Assembly: GCA_025266875.1 (NCBI GenBank)
Contig: JALLLT010000173.1
Location: 1-11,872 of the forward strand
Source of the DNA: Fennellomyces sp. T-0311
Lineage: Eukaryota; Mucoromycota; Mucoromycetes; Mucorales; Lichtheimiaceae
DNA length: 11,872 bases
Reading direction: 5' to 3'
In this document: in pieces, positions 1-7,530 of the stretch
Numbering within the stretch: position 1 is the stretch's first letter
Layout: every line of letters starts with the position of its first letter
Made by a program: the position numbers and the translations under genes
Notes under the pieces: generated by a model
What the model was told of the DNA's origin: nothing
What the model saw: the letters and a program-made list of their open reading frames with translations, nothing else
The model's database searches: none

Positions 1-102
1 GAAACTTGCACTGATCTTCTTGTTGCCGGATTAGATGAAGACAGGGTGCGAATGTTATTGACAATTTTTTTTATATACCATGATATAAATATACATCAAG
101 TA

Positions 103-1324
103 TTAAGCTCTTCTACGAGAAATAAAATCATTTATACTCTCCCTCCATTGCGAGGCTGATATATCACTGGATCCAATCCTTCCATGAGCTTCGTCGCCTT
201 CCTCCTCTTCCTCCTCGTCTGAGTCGTCTGGCTTCGGTTCTCTTATAAGCCAAGCATCCTTTTCCTGGATCAAGAAGTTATGGAGACACACTGCAACACT
301 GATAACTTTCGTTATTTTCTCGAAGTCCTTCTCTGTCTTGATTTGAAAATGCATGCATCTCAAGCATTGCCACTGGTTCTTCATGATCCCGAAAGTATTT
401 TCAATAGCTACCCGCGCTGAGGCAAGATCTTTTGAATTCAGTATTTCTTTGGTTTCCTTCAGCTGCTGGTTTCCTGTACGGTGTCAGCATTCGTAGTGTC
501 AAAGAGTATCCAGAATCGCCGATCAAGTATTCGTATGCTGAAAAGTGGTCCTGCTCTCGTGTTGCTATCGATGTATCCTGGAATGCTACTGAATCGCTGA
601 CTGATCTGGGCCATCCAGTTTGCAAGAATCGAATAACTCGACGATCATCGCATATGGCTTGTACATTCAACGAGTAGCTACCCTTGCGGTTATAAAAAGT
701 GCTGCCATCTACTGCAGGTTGCTGTGAAAATATGACGTGCGTGCCATCCACAAACCCAACCACTTTTGGGAACAAATACTTTTTCTGAATTCGTGCCGAT
801 ATTTGTCGACGTTCATCAGCATCTGGCCATTTAATGAGTGTAGTTGCCAACGCTTCGATAGCATCAAGGACGTTGTCTGTATACAACGATACAGAGCCAG
901 CTGAAATCCCCCATCTACGAGCAAGTTGCGCAGTTGATGCACCTGTACCAGAGTGCGCTAAATTCTCCAAAGCAACACCGAGCTGGATCCACGTAGGACG
1001 CTCTCTATCGCCGAGTTTGTTTTGGATCATGGACTCCAGTTTGCGGAAGGATCTCTTATTCATATGGACTATTTTCTTGAACTCCTTGGTAGGCCAACGA
1101 AAGAAAAAGTTTCTGTTCTCTGTGAGTTTGGGAATGCGTGTGGATGGATTCAAGTAACGATACGCGTGAATCCCGGACATAATTCTACAAAGATCACGAA
1201 TGCGCTCCCTTTCATCAATCTGTTCCTTTGAACCGATTTCCCTAGTATGTTCACGCGCCATGGAGAATTTAATTGCATCTTCCACTTGTAATAGTGTTCG
1301 CTTGCGTTCTGAAAGCTTTGGCAT
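103..1324 (-). pseudogene. PIF/Harbinger-type DDE transposase, one frameshift
   Basis: This gene encodes a nuclear DDE endonuclease that would cut and paste its own element (DDE_Tnp_4/Harbinger family). I start it at the ATG at 1324-1322, because upstream codons in the same frame run into the element's terminal repeats. Numbered from that Met, a helix-turn-helix lies at about residues 129-156 (TAQLARRWGISAGSVSLY). The first catalytic Asp is in GFVDGTHV (about 193), the second in SVSDSVAF (about 244), and the family motif GDSGY is at about 270. The reading frame is lost right after TPYR. It resumes in another frame with ARVAIENTFGIMKNQW, which holds the catalytic Glu, and ends with an acidic tail (DDSDEEEEEEGDEA) and a TAA at 105-103. 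A one-base indel in the T run at 470-472 explains the shift. All catalytic residues survive, and the total of about 407 codons fits the family. The second Asp motif is SDS rather than the usual HDS. The 3' end of the element is probably off the window. Confidence 0.88.
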
Positions 1325-1384
1325 GATGATTTTATAAAATGTAGTTAAAAAGTAAAAATGTGCTAGATGAGTGGGGTTGCAAGT

Positions 1385-1484
1385 TGTTCCAGCTAGCACC
1401 TCCAGAGAAGCTAGATAGGATTTGCTAGTTGGAGCGGGGCTATCTAGCAAAATTTCTAACTAGCAAATCGAGTTTGAAACCCCC
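1385..1484. repeat. Putative Harbinger terminus with subterminal inverted repeats
   Basis: The stretch upstream of the transposase start is dense in GCTAG/CTAGC words. A perfect 12-bp inverted pair lies at 1419-1430 (GATTTGCTAGTT) and 1458-1469 (AACTAGCAAATC). An interleaved 8-bp pair lies at 1410-1417 (GCTAGATA) and 1441-1448 (TATCTAGC). Read outward on the minus strand, the sequence ends at 1484 with GGGGGTTTCAAACTCG. G-rich ends of this kind are common in Harbinger elements. The partner terminus is not visible in bases 1-102, so the boundary at 1484 is an inference. The adjoining TAT is not the usual TWA target duplication. Confidence 0.5.
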
Positions 1485-1622
1485 TATTGTTCTGTTATAG
1501 TAATTCTACAAGTCTGCTTTGCATAATTATTGCATATATACTTTATTTAGTAATTGGGGGGCCATCATTTTTTTTCAAAATCAGGTTGGCATATATCAAT
1601 GCATATATCAAGTACTTGATAT
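1485..1622. other. AT-rich junction between Harbinger and Helitron
   Basis: This 138-bp AT-rich stretch separates the Harbinger terminus from the first recognisable Helitron codon. I see no conserved coding in it. It ends in the long palindrome annotated separately. It may be a remnant of the Helitron 5' region or host sequence. Confidence 0.4.
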
Positions 1623-1624
1623 AT
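1603..1624. repeat. Perfect 22-bp palindrome
   Basis: The two 11-bp arms, ATATATCAAGT and ACTTGATATAT, are exact reverse complements with no spacer. A looser copy of one arm (ATATATCAATGC) sits just upstream at 1591-1602. The palindrome overlaps the point where recognisable Helitron coding begins, so it may mark a break or insertion junction. Its role is unknown. Confidence 0.8.
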
Positions 1625-4600
1625 GGGTTTTCGCGCAGTGCAGAGAGTAATTCTGCCATCAACATACACTGGAGGACCACGGTTCATGCACCAGAACTAC
1701 CAAGACGCCATGGCCATCATTCGTGCAGTCGGCCACTCTGATCTCTTCATCACGTTTACCTGCAATCCAAACTGGGAGGAGATCATTACTGCATTGGAAG
1801 ATCCGCAGGAGCGTTCTGATCGTACCGACCTCATTTGCCGCATTTTCCACCAAAAGCTCAAATGCTTGGTCGAGGATATTAAAAAGAACAAGATCTTTGG
1901 CCGCGTCATTGGCTCTGTCTACGTCGTCGAGTTTCAGAAGAGAGGATTGCCCCATGCCCACTTGGTTGTAATTCTCGATCCTCGCGACAAGCCGCGCTCG
2001 TCTGAGCAGTACGACAGCCTGGTGTCTGCTGAGATTCCCGATCTGGACGTGAATCCGCGGCTTTACGACATTGTACAACGCTTCATGGTGCACAGGCGGT
2101 GCAGCGCCCTTTGTTATAATGAGCATAATGTCTGCAAGAGCCATTATCCAAAGCCAATCTGCACAGAAACAACGATCAACGAGAGTACTGGGTTCGTATG
2201 CTATCGTCGTCGTCCAGGCCGCGAGTATCCCGATACCAACCAGGGCAACGAGTGGATTGTCCCTTACAACCCTTATCTGTCCACCAAGTACAATGCACAT
2301 ATTAACGTCAAGATCTGTGCTTCGGCACGCTCCGTTAAATATCTGTACAAGTACATCTATAAGGGTAGTGATCGGGCTGATTACCGGATCGTACACGATG
2401 ATGAGGTCGTAGACAAGATTCGTGCTTGGCAGCAATCTCGCTATGTCTCCGCCATTGAGGCCACATGGCGTGTATTTTCGTACGAGCTACATCGCCAGTT
2501 TCCTTCCATCACTCGCCTAGCCATCCATCTCGAGGGTGAGCAGTATGTTACCTGGCGAAGTGGCGCATCGATCGAGACGGTCATTGCAAGGCAGCAGCAG
2601 AAAAGACCACGTTGACAGCTTGGTTTCAGCTCAACATCGATGATCCGGAGGCGCGTGAGATCCTCTATCCTGACATCTCAACGTACTATTGGTTCGATCG
2701 CGGAACGAACCATGGTACATGGATTAGGTGCACCAACTCCCGTCCTTCCATTGGTCGTCTTTACTTTGTCCAGCCTAGAGACATCAGAGCGTTTCGCCTT
2801 GCGTCTCTTGCTGATGAACTTACCTGGTGCGACCTGCTATGATGATCTCTGTGCCAATGTCGATCGCCCTGTAATCGGTCCTGTGCTTCGACCCTACCCG
2901 ACTTTTCAAGCAGCGGCTAGAGCCAGAGGCTTATTGCAGAATGACGACGAATGGAACCTGTGTCTCGAAGAAGCTGGCTTATTCGAGACATCCGGCGTGG
3001 CCATGTGCAAGCTCTTTGCCCAAATTCTGGTATTATGCCATCCTTCTGACCCCTTCGCCCTCTGGGACGCTCACAAGGACAATTTGGCGCAAGACTTCTT
3101 GCACCGTCAGTGGCAGAGGCATGAACGGCTAGAGTCTGAGGAGCCCCTGGACCCAACCGAGTCATATACCCATGCTCTTTGGCGTATATACGACTTGCTT
3201 CGGGAACACCAGCGTACTTTGGCCGAATTCCCAGAGATGCCTCCCCTACCACCACAGTTACCTGCTGAGCCTGACCTCCCTCAGCATAACGCTCCCCCGC
3301 CCAACCCCTTCGATGAGCGACAGCTTCCAGAGTTGCTCAATCAGTTGAATCCTGGCCAGCGTGAGATCTTTGATGCTATTGTGGCGGCGATCAATAGCAG
3401 TGAAGATCCACAGCACATTACTGAACCGAAGGCTTTCTTTGTCGACGGCCCTGGTGGTACAGGCAAGACATTTCTCTACAATGTCATTATCGCCTACGTC
3501 AATTCCATTCGCAGGTTTGCAATCCCCGTAGCAACCTCTGGAATAGCTGCATTGCTTCTTCACGGAGGAACGACTAGCCACTCGCGATTCGGTATCCCAT
3601 TGAACCTTAACGCACAGTCCACTTGCAATATCACTGTGCAGTCTCCTCGCGCTCACGACCTCCGGTACGCTGCCCTCATTATCTGGGATGAGGCACCCAT
3701 GATGCACCACCATGGTCTAGAGGCTGTCAACCGACTCTTGCAGGATATTATGTGCACTGTCGACTCACGTCTTGGCAACGTACTTTTTGGTGGCAAAGTC
3801 GTGCTGATGGGTGGCAATTTCCGCCAGACTTTGCCCATAATCGTCCATGGTAGTATGGAGGAAACCGTGGGGGCTACCATCAAGAGTTCACACGCAATCT
3901 GGACACAAGTGTGTGTTATGCGTCTGACGACCAATATGCGTGTTCAGCGAGCAGCAGATGATGGTGATGCTGCTGAGGTAGAAGAGTTCACATCCTACCT
4001 CTTGCGCGTTGGCGATGGGCTGGAGCCTACTAATGCTGGCAATGAGATTCAGCTTCCTGATGACTGGTGTCATGCTGTCTCTGGGCCAACTGCCGTTATT
4101 CGCAACCTGTGGCCTAATTTAAACGAGCTCGCGACGACCACACCAATGGCGCTGATTACCTCTTCAATCTTGACGCCAACCAATGCAGTAGTAGGCTCGC
4201 TCAATGACCGTGCGATCGATATGCTGGACAGGGATGCACATATCTTTCGTTCGGTTGACGCGGTGATCGAGACTCCCGACCACATGGAGAACCTCTATCC
4301 CCCGGAGTATATCAACTCGATCGACCTGCCTCAGCTCCCGCCGCATAGACTTGCTGTCAAAGTTGGCATGCCTATAATGATGATCCGGAATGTCCACCAA
4401 GCACAAGGATTATGTAACGGAACCCGATTGATTTGCCGACGCTTTTCGAGGAATCTGATCGAAGCTGAAATTGCAAACGACGATCGTGCAGGTCAATATG
4501 TTTAAACCTATTTACTTTTTTGTTCTCTAATCACTTTTTGTTAGGCAACGTTACATATATCCACCGGATCACCATCAACACTGATGACAGCTCTGCCTTA

Positions 4601-4972
4601 CCCTTCACCATGAGCCGCCATCAGTTTCCTGTCTGCCCAGCTTTTGCAATGACCATCAACAAAAGCCAGGGCCAAAGTTTGGAGCATGTCAGCGTGTACC
4701 TCCCAAGCCCTGTCTTTGCACACGGCCAGTTGTACGTCGCTCTGTCGCATGCAACATCCTGCGCTGGCATTGCCGTCCATTTTTTGGAGGATTCCAACCC
4801 CAACCGCATCCTCCCACCTGCAACTGAACCAAACCCTCTACCCACAGCAACACGCAACGTGGTGTATCGTGAGGTGTTTGCGGAAAACCCGCTGGCAGCC
4901 TTAGAGGCGCGGCGGCCTCAACAGCAGCAGCAACAAGAGCTGGAACAAGAGCAGCAGCAGCAACATCACTAA
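1623..4972 (+). pseudogene. Helitron Rep-helicase (RepHel), N-truncated and frameshifted
   Basis: This encodes the rolling-circle replication initiator/helicase of a Helitron. The Rep part (1623-2612) has FITFTCNPNWEEI, the HUH metal motif GLPHAHLVVIL (His111 and His113 from the first Met) and the tyrosine motif KYLYKYIYKG. Its homology starts abruptly at RVILPSTYTGG, so the usual several hundred N-terminal residues are absent. The frame then drops one base between about 2575 and 2605, continues with TTLTAWFQLN and RLYFVQPRD, and gains one base near 2783, restoring the frame at ERFALRLLL. The Pif1-like helicase follows: LNPGQREIFDAI, Walker A GPGGTGKT (3447-3470), Walker B IIWDEAP (about 3678-3698), GGNFRQT (about 3810-3830), LTTNMR, and LPPHRLAVKVGMPIMMIRN. 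After an intron at 4492-4544 come FAMTINKSQGQSL and HGQLYVALSH. The C-terminus is glutamine-rich. GGNFRQ replaces the usual GGDFRQ. Confidence 0.9.
4492..4544 (+). other. Spliceosomal intron in the Helitron helicase
   Basis: This 53-nt GT-AG interval has a CTAAT branch-like site at 4526-4530 and a T-rich 3' end. The upstream frame stops at 4503-4505, inside the interval. Removing the interval joins a split Gly codon and carries the frame directly into the conserved helicase C-terminus (NVTYIHRI, then the TINKSQGQS motif). The fit of phase, branch site and homology makes it a confident intron call. Confidence 0.85.
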
Positions 4973-5096
4973 GTCTGCAATCCGTTCCTTTTCTATGTTT
5001 TCTTCTTCTGCTCCATTATGATCCTTATATACTTTCTTATGCTTCTGTACATGCCTCATCGGGCTAATGTATACAATCTGACCAGTGGCTTAGTTT

Positions 5097-5116
5097 GTGG
5101 CTTATGGAAAAGCCAC
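5097..5116. repeat. 7-bp perfect stem-loop downstream of the Helitron
   Basis: GTGGCTT at 5097-5103 and AAGCCAC at 5110-5116 form a perfect 7-bp stem with a 6-nt loop. A third GTGGCTTA copy lies just upstream at 5085-5092. A hairpin of this size is typical just inside a Helitron 3' end, but no CTRR terminus follows within about 10-15 nt. Its assignment to the Helitron is therefore open. It could equally be a transcription-end structure. Confidence 0.4.
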
Positions 5117-5176
5117 GTATAATAGCCATCGTAGCCTTGCATTGATATAAGTGCCGTCGGCTTTAAAAAAATTTAT

Positions 5177-5249
5177 ACTGTGATAGTGTAGTGGTTAGAG
5201 TCTTAGTTATTAACACTGATGGTCGCTGGTTCGAAGCTGGTTTTGCGCA
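5177..5249 (+). repeat. Decayed tRNA-like sequence (SINE head or dead tRNA)
   Basis: The A-box region (TAGTGTAGTGGTTAGAGT, 5184-5201) and the B-box region (GGTTCGAAGC, 5228-5237) lie at normal tRNA spacing. The layout matches a tRNA: T8 and A9, A14, G18G19 and A21, then a 5-bp anticodon stem (TTAGT/ACTGA, one wobble) with a 7-nt loop. A 5-nt variable loop follows, then a 5-bp T stem rich in G-T pairs. However, the acceptor strands (ACTGTGA and TTTGCGC) pair at only three of seven positions, and the anticodon loop has A instead of U33. It is therefore not a working tRNA. A tRNA-derived SINE head or a decayed tRNA gene fits best. No amino-acid identity can be assigned. Confidence 0.6.
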
Positions 5250-5524
5250 ATTTTGCTATACTTGGCACTTTTGAGAATAAATGTTTTTTTATTCTTGTCG
5301 TTGTCGTAGCCATTCTGGCAGGCTTCTTTGTATTTCTCTTTTTGGACAAGTCGTTCGTGGTATCTCTTTGTTGCACAGCAACGCGCTGTTGCACGAATAT
5401 TACTCACAACGCGTTCATCCCTTTTAGACCCCAGCATGACTCACACATATTCACCTTGCTGTCCATATTACTCATACCATAGTCATTACACGCATTATTA
5501 CAGATAATACTTTATTAGCTAGAA

Positions 5525-5557
5525 TATATAAATATCCCCATAGACAAAAGAAATAAA
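5525..5557 (+). promoter_or_regulatory. TATA box followed by AATAAA, LTR-like or promoter
   Basis: TATATAAAT at 5525-5533 is followed about 20 bp later by AATAAA (5552-5557) and a pyrimidine-rich stretch (5560-5600). This order resembles the U3/R region of an LTR, with a possible TGTTG start near 5389. No matching CA end or second LTR was found. It could instead be a promoter for the split gene that starts at 5737, at an unusually long distance. Confidence 0.3.
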
Positions 5558-5649
5558 CGTTATCTATCTACTTCTCTCTCAAACCTCTTTTCTGTTATTG
5601 GCCACGGATCTATCTGCCAAAAAGTGACACGACATTCTTAAAAAAAGCT

Positions 5650-5673
5650 TGACGTCATATCAAATGCACGTCA
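5650..5673 (+). promoter_or_regulatory. CRE-like site TGACGTCA with a nearby half site
   Basis: A perfect palindromic octamer TGACGTCA (5650-5657), the consensus for ATF/CREB-type bZIP factors, is followed by an ACGTCA half site (5668-5673). They lie about 65-90 bp upstream of the candidate ATG at 5737, where a promoter element would be expected. Function is inferred from motif and position only. Confidence 0.4.
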
Positions 5674-5765
5674 CGCGGCGTTTAATTAAAATTTTTTTTA
5701 CTTTTGTTTTTCTTTCTTCTTTATTCCACTTCTATTATGGATCATCAAGGTAGTATTTCTCCAAG

Positions 5766-5811
5766 CACCATGGGAAATAATCCGGACAATCCGGACAATC
5801 CGGCACATCAG
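5766..5811 (+). repeat. Left terminal inverted repeat (46 bp)
   Basis: It begins CACCATGGGAAATAAT and contains CCGGACAAT twice in tandem, then CCGGCACATCAG. It pairs with 7531-7576. Differences from the right end include two CCG-to-CTG changes, the direction expected from loss of methylated CpG in the right copy. Confidence 0.85.
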
Positions 5812-5848
5812 CGCATACTTTTTAATCTCAGTATATGTCCAGATTCCC

Positions 5849-5897
5849 TATATGGTAAAAAATCTGAAGTCTGCGGTACTGATACCTTATATGGTAA
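5849..5897 (+). repeat. Left subterminal repeats, TATATGGTAA twice
   Basis: TATATGGTAA occurs at 5849-5858 and 5888-5897, each followed by an A-rich run. Close relatives (TATATGGCAA) occur four times near the right end in the same orientation. Subterminal arrays like this commonly bind a transposase. Confidence 0.6.
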
Positions 5898-5966
5898 GAA
5901 ATAGGCAGCCAATGCTGTGTATCAGAAGACGCTTTTGCTCAATAAATCTTATTTGTGAAAAAAAAC

Positions 5967-5972
5967 TTTATT
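5967..5972 (-). terminator. AATAAA poly(A) signal of the cargo gene
   Basis: On the minus strand AATAAA lies about 70 bp past the inferred stop codon of the cargo gene (6043-6041), with a T-rich stretch on either side. It supports transcription of that gene in the minus direction. Confidence 0.5.
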
Positions 5973-6040
5973 GTAAAAAAAAAACCTTCAGGAGAGATGG
6001 CTCTTTCTTTTTGGGCACGAGCAGATGGCCGGGATCGCCA

Positions 6041-7183
6041 TCACTGTACCTGTGGTTGTTGTGGTTGATGCTGTTGCTGTTGCTGTTGTTGTTGCCAGAG
6101 GGGAGCGAGGAAGGGATCATACTCTTCATCTTCGTCCTCAAAAATGTCAATGCCATCGTCGTCAGTATCGCCAGCGTTGTCAGCACTATATATATCGCGT
6201 TTTTCAAGTTAGGTCCAGTATTATCATCAGTTTGACAAAACATACGTGTTCCCCGTGGCTGCACTGCTGATTTCCCTATTAAATAATAATGAGTATATAA
6301 AATACAAATACACCTTTTTTTATGCTTACCTTATGCTGACATGGAAGTTGACGCGGATGGAGTTGCTGCCACATCCTTATGGCCCATCCACAAAGCAACT
6401 CTGGACACAGTCGTTCGAGAGCTATTTTATAACAAGTTATCCATGGACTTACGATGCATATACTAGAAGCTAGTTAAATCTGAGCATGCCATATGATATA
6501 TCATTATACATACCTTCCATCCTGGTTGACTCGCATGCTTTTACCTTTTGGACAATAGACGTACTTGAGCCACAGCTGGCGGATGATGGCTCTACTGAGC
6601 CAGTGATCTGTGCATCGTCCCAATGGCACCTTGTATACCTCTCGACTACAGGCTCAAAAGTCTTGTAATAGTTGGCGATGGCATCATCACCTATATACCT
6701 GTAGTTCGAGGCACGCAAGGTGTTGACGCACAGATCCCTCACGCCATGGCTCCATGCAACAACTTTAAGAAAGGTAAGAAGACTCTTTACACTTGCCTGG
6801 TTTGGCAGGGAACAGAACCTCTGCAGGAAATCAATGCAATGGTTGACCAGGACAGTCTGCTTTTTATCACCGGTGGTGGGGGCTGACTCAGCACCACTAT
6901 TAACATCTCTCGCTGGAGCATCTGCTGGCAGTGTGAACGTTGAGGCAATGTGATCCTCCTGAGTCTTGGTCAGGTTCCTCTGATCCAGCGCGAATTCGTA
7001 TTGCTGGTGTTGCTGCGGTTACTGCGCGACCAGACCCTCCAGCACGGCGACCCGTTTAGTCAACGTACCAACCTGTTCGCTCAAGGTTGACACTGTGTTG
7101 TTCAAGGCTGACAAAGCATCCAATGCCAAGATGAGCAAATCGCGCTCGGACATCCGAGTCAGGTCAGGATGAGAAGGATTCAT
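6041..7183 (-). pseudogene. Unknown three-exon cargo gene with acidic/polyQ tail, decayed
   Basis: I do not recognise this family. The gene starts at the ATG at 7183-7181, about 75 bp after a TATA box. Exon 1 (7183-6514) encodes a leucine-rich, coiled-coil-like N-terminus (SALNNTVSTLSEQVGTLTKR). A TAA at 7021-7019 (codon 55) interrupts a Gln-rich stretch, and an open helical region follows (FLQRFCSLPNQASVKSLL, then AIANYYKTFEPVVERY). One base appears lost at about 6605-6620, after which RAIIRQLWLKYVYC reads on. A 51-nt intron (6513-6463, donor GTATGT, TTAAC branch site, TAG acceptor) leads to exon 2 (6462-6330), rich in Trp and Cys. Intron 2 (6329-6259, donor GTAAGC, CAG acceptor) leads to exon 3, which shifts once more in an A5 run (6204-6200) and ends acidic (IFEDEDEEYDPF) then polyglutamine, stopping at 6041. 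About 340 codons remain. Exon 1 is well supported; exons 2 and 3 are tentative. Confidence 0.55.
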
Positions 7184-7253
7184 TGGAAAAAGAAATAGAA
7201 GTAAAATCAGTGGTCACGGCAAATGCGCAGTAGAAAAAAGTAAAATCTTGCTG

Positions 7254-7263
7254 CATATATAAA
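7254..7263 (-). promoter_or_regulatory. TATA box of the cargo gene
   Basis: TTTATATATG on the minus strand lies about 71-80 bp upstream of the ATG at 7183. The distance matches that between the TATA box and start codon of the CACTA gene further along, which supports both calls. Confidence 0.5.
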
Positions 7264-7303
7264 CCGTATGGGCTGGATGGGCCTGATACTGTTACACTTG
7301 TCT

Positions 7304-7410
7304 GTGTATATGGCAATTTTTTTCATCGTGTTGCTACACCATGTGTGTATATGGCAACTTTTTTCATCGTGTTGTTACACCATGTGTGTGTATGGCAATT
7401 TTGCTTGTCG
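7304..7410 (+). repeat. 41-bp tandem repeat near the right end, about 2.6 copies
   Basis: Two full units and a partial third have period 41 bp. Each contains GTATATGGCAA, a T run, CATCGTGTTG and TACACCATG. The TATATGGCAA cores start at 7307 and 7348, and a variant TGTATGGCAA at 7389. A fourth, solitary core lies at 7512-7521 just inside the terminal repeat. They match the left subterminal TATATGGTAA copies. Confidence 0.75.
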
Positions 7411-7530
7411 TGAGTGTCTTGAGTTTCCATACCTGGAACGACAAAGCTTTCTGTCTACCAGCTGTTACACGTGCCTTCCCTTTTTGACCTCTATTCTTTC
7501 TCCAGTGTGTATATATGGCAATTTTTTGTC

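Larger units (their letters stand above)
4973..5736. other. Non-coding stretch between Helitron and the split gene
   Basis: No protein-coding signal is visible on either strand across these 764 bp. The stretch holds a hairpin at 5097-5116, a tRNA-like sequence at 5177-5249, short GTTGC/GCAAC inverted repeats near 5370-5395, a TATA box plus AATAAA arrangement at 5525-5557 and a CRE-like site at 5650-5657. The 3' end of the Helitron should lie somewhere here, but I could not place it. Confidence 0.6.

Noticed and set aside
86..109. AT-rich ATATACATCAAGTATT as a partner of the 1603-1624 palindrome, forming long TIRs around Harbinger
   Set aside because: The match is short and imperfect, and AT-rich words of this kind arise by chance.
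470..472. Intron instead of frameshift in the Harbinger gene
   Set aside because: Conserved residues continue with no gap across the shift, leaving no room for an intron.
1325..1450. Upstream Met (1450) as the start of the Harbinger transposase
   Set aside because: The added residues are encoded by the terminal repeat region; the Met at 1324 precedes the first protein-like sequence.
5051..5068. CTAAT at 5064-5068 with a weak hairpin as the Helitron 3' end
   Set aside because: The stem is only 4 bp with a wobble pair and overlaps the CTAA. It is too weak to call a terminus.
5852..6235. Open frame on the plus strand with Val/Leu-rich stretches
   Set aside because: It is the reverse complement of the Gln/acidic coding of the minus-strand cargo gene. 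The hydrophobic run is antisense to CAG/CAA repeats.
6342..6464. Short plus-strand frame (MEVDADGVAATS...) opposite exon 2 of the cargo gene
   Set aside because: It is short and has no upstream promoter, while the minus strand has splice signals in the right places. It is not excluded entirely, which is why exon 2 is marked tentative.
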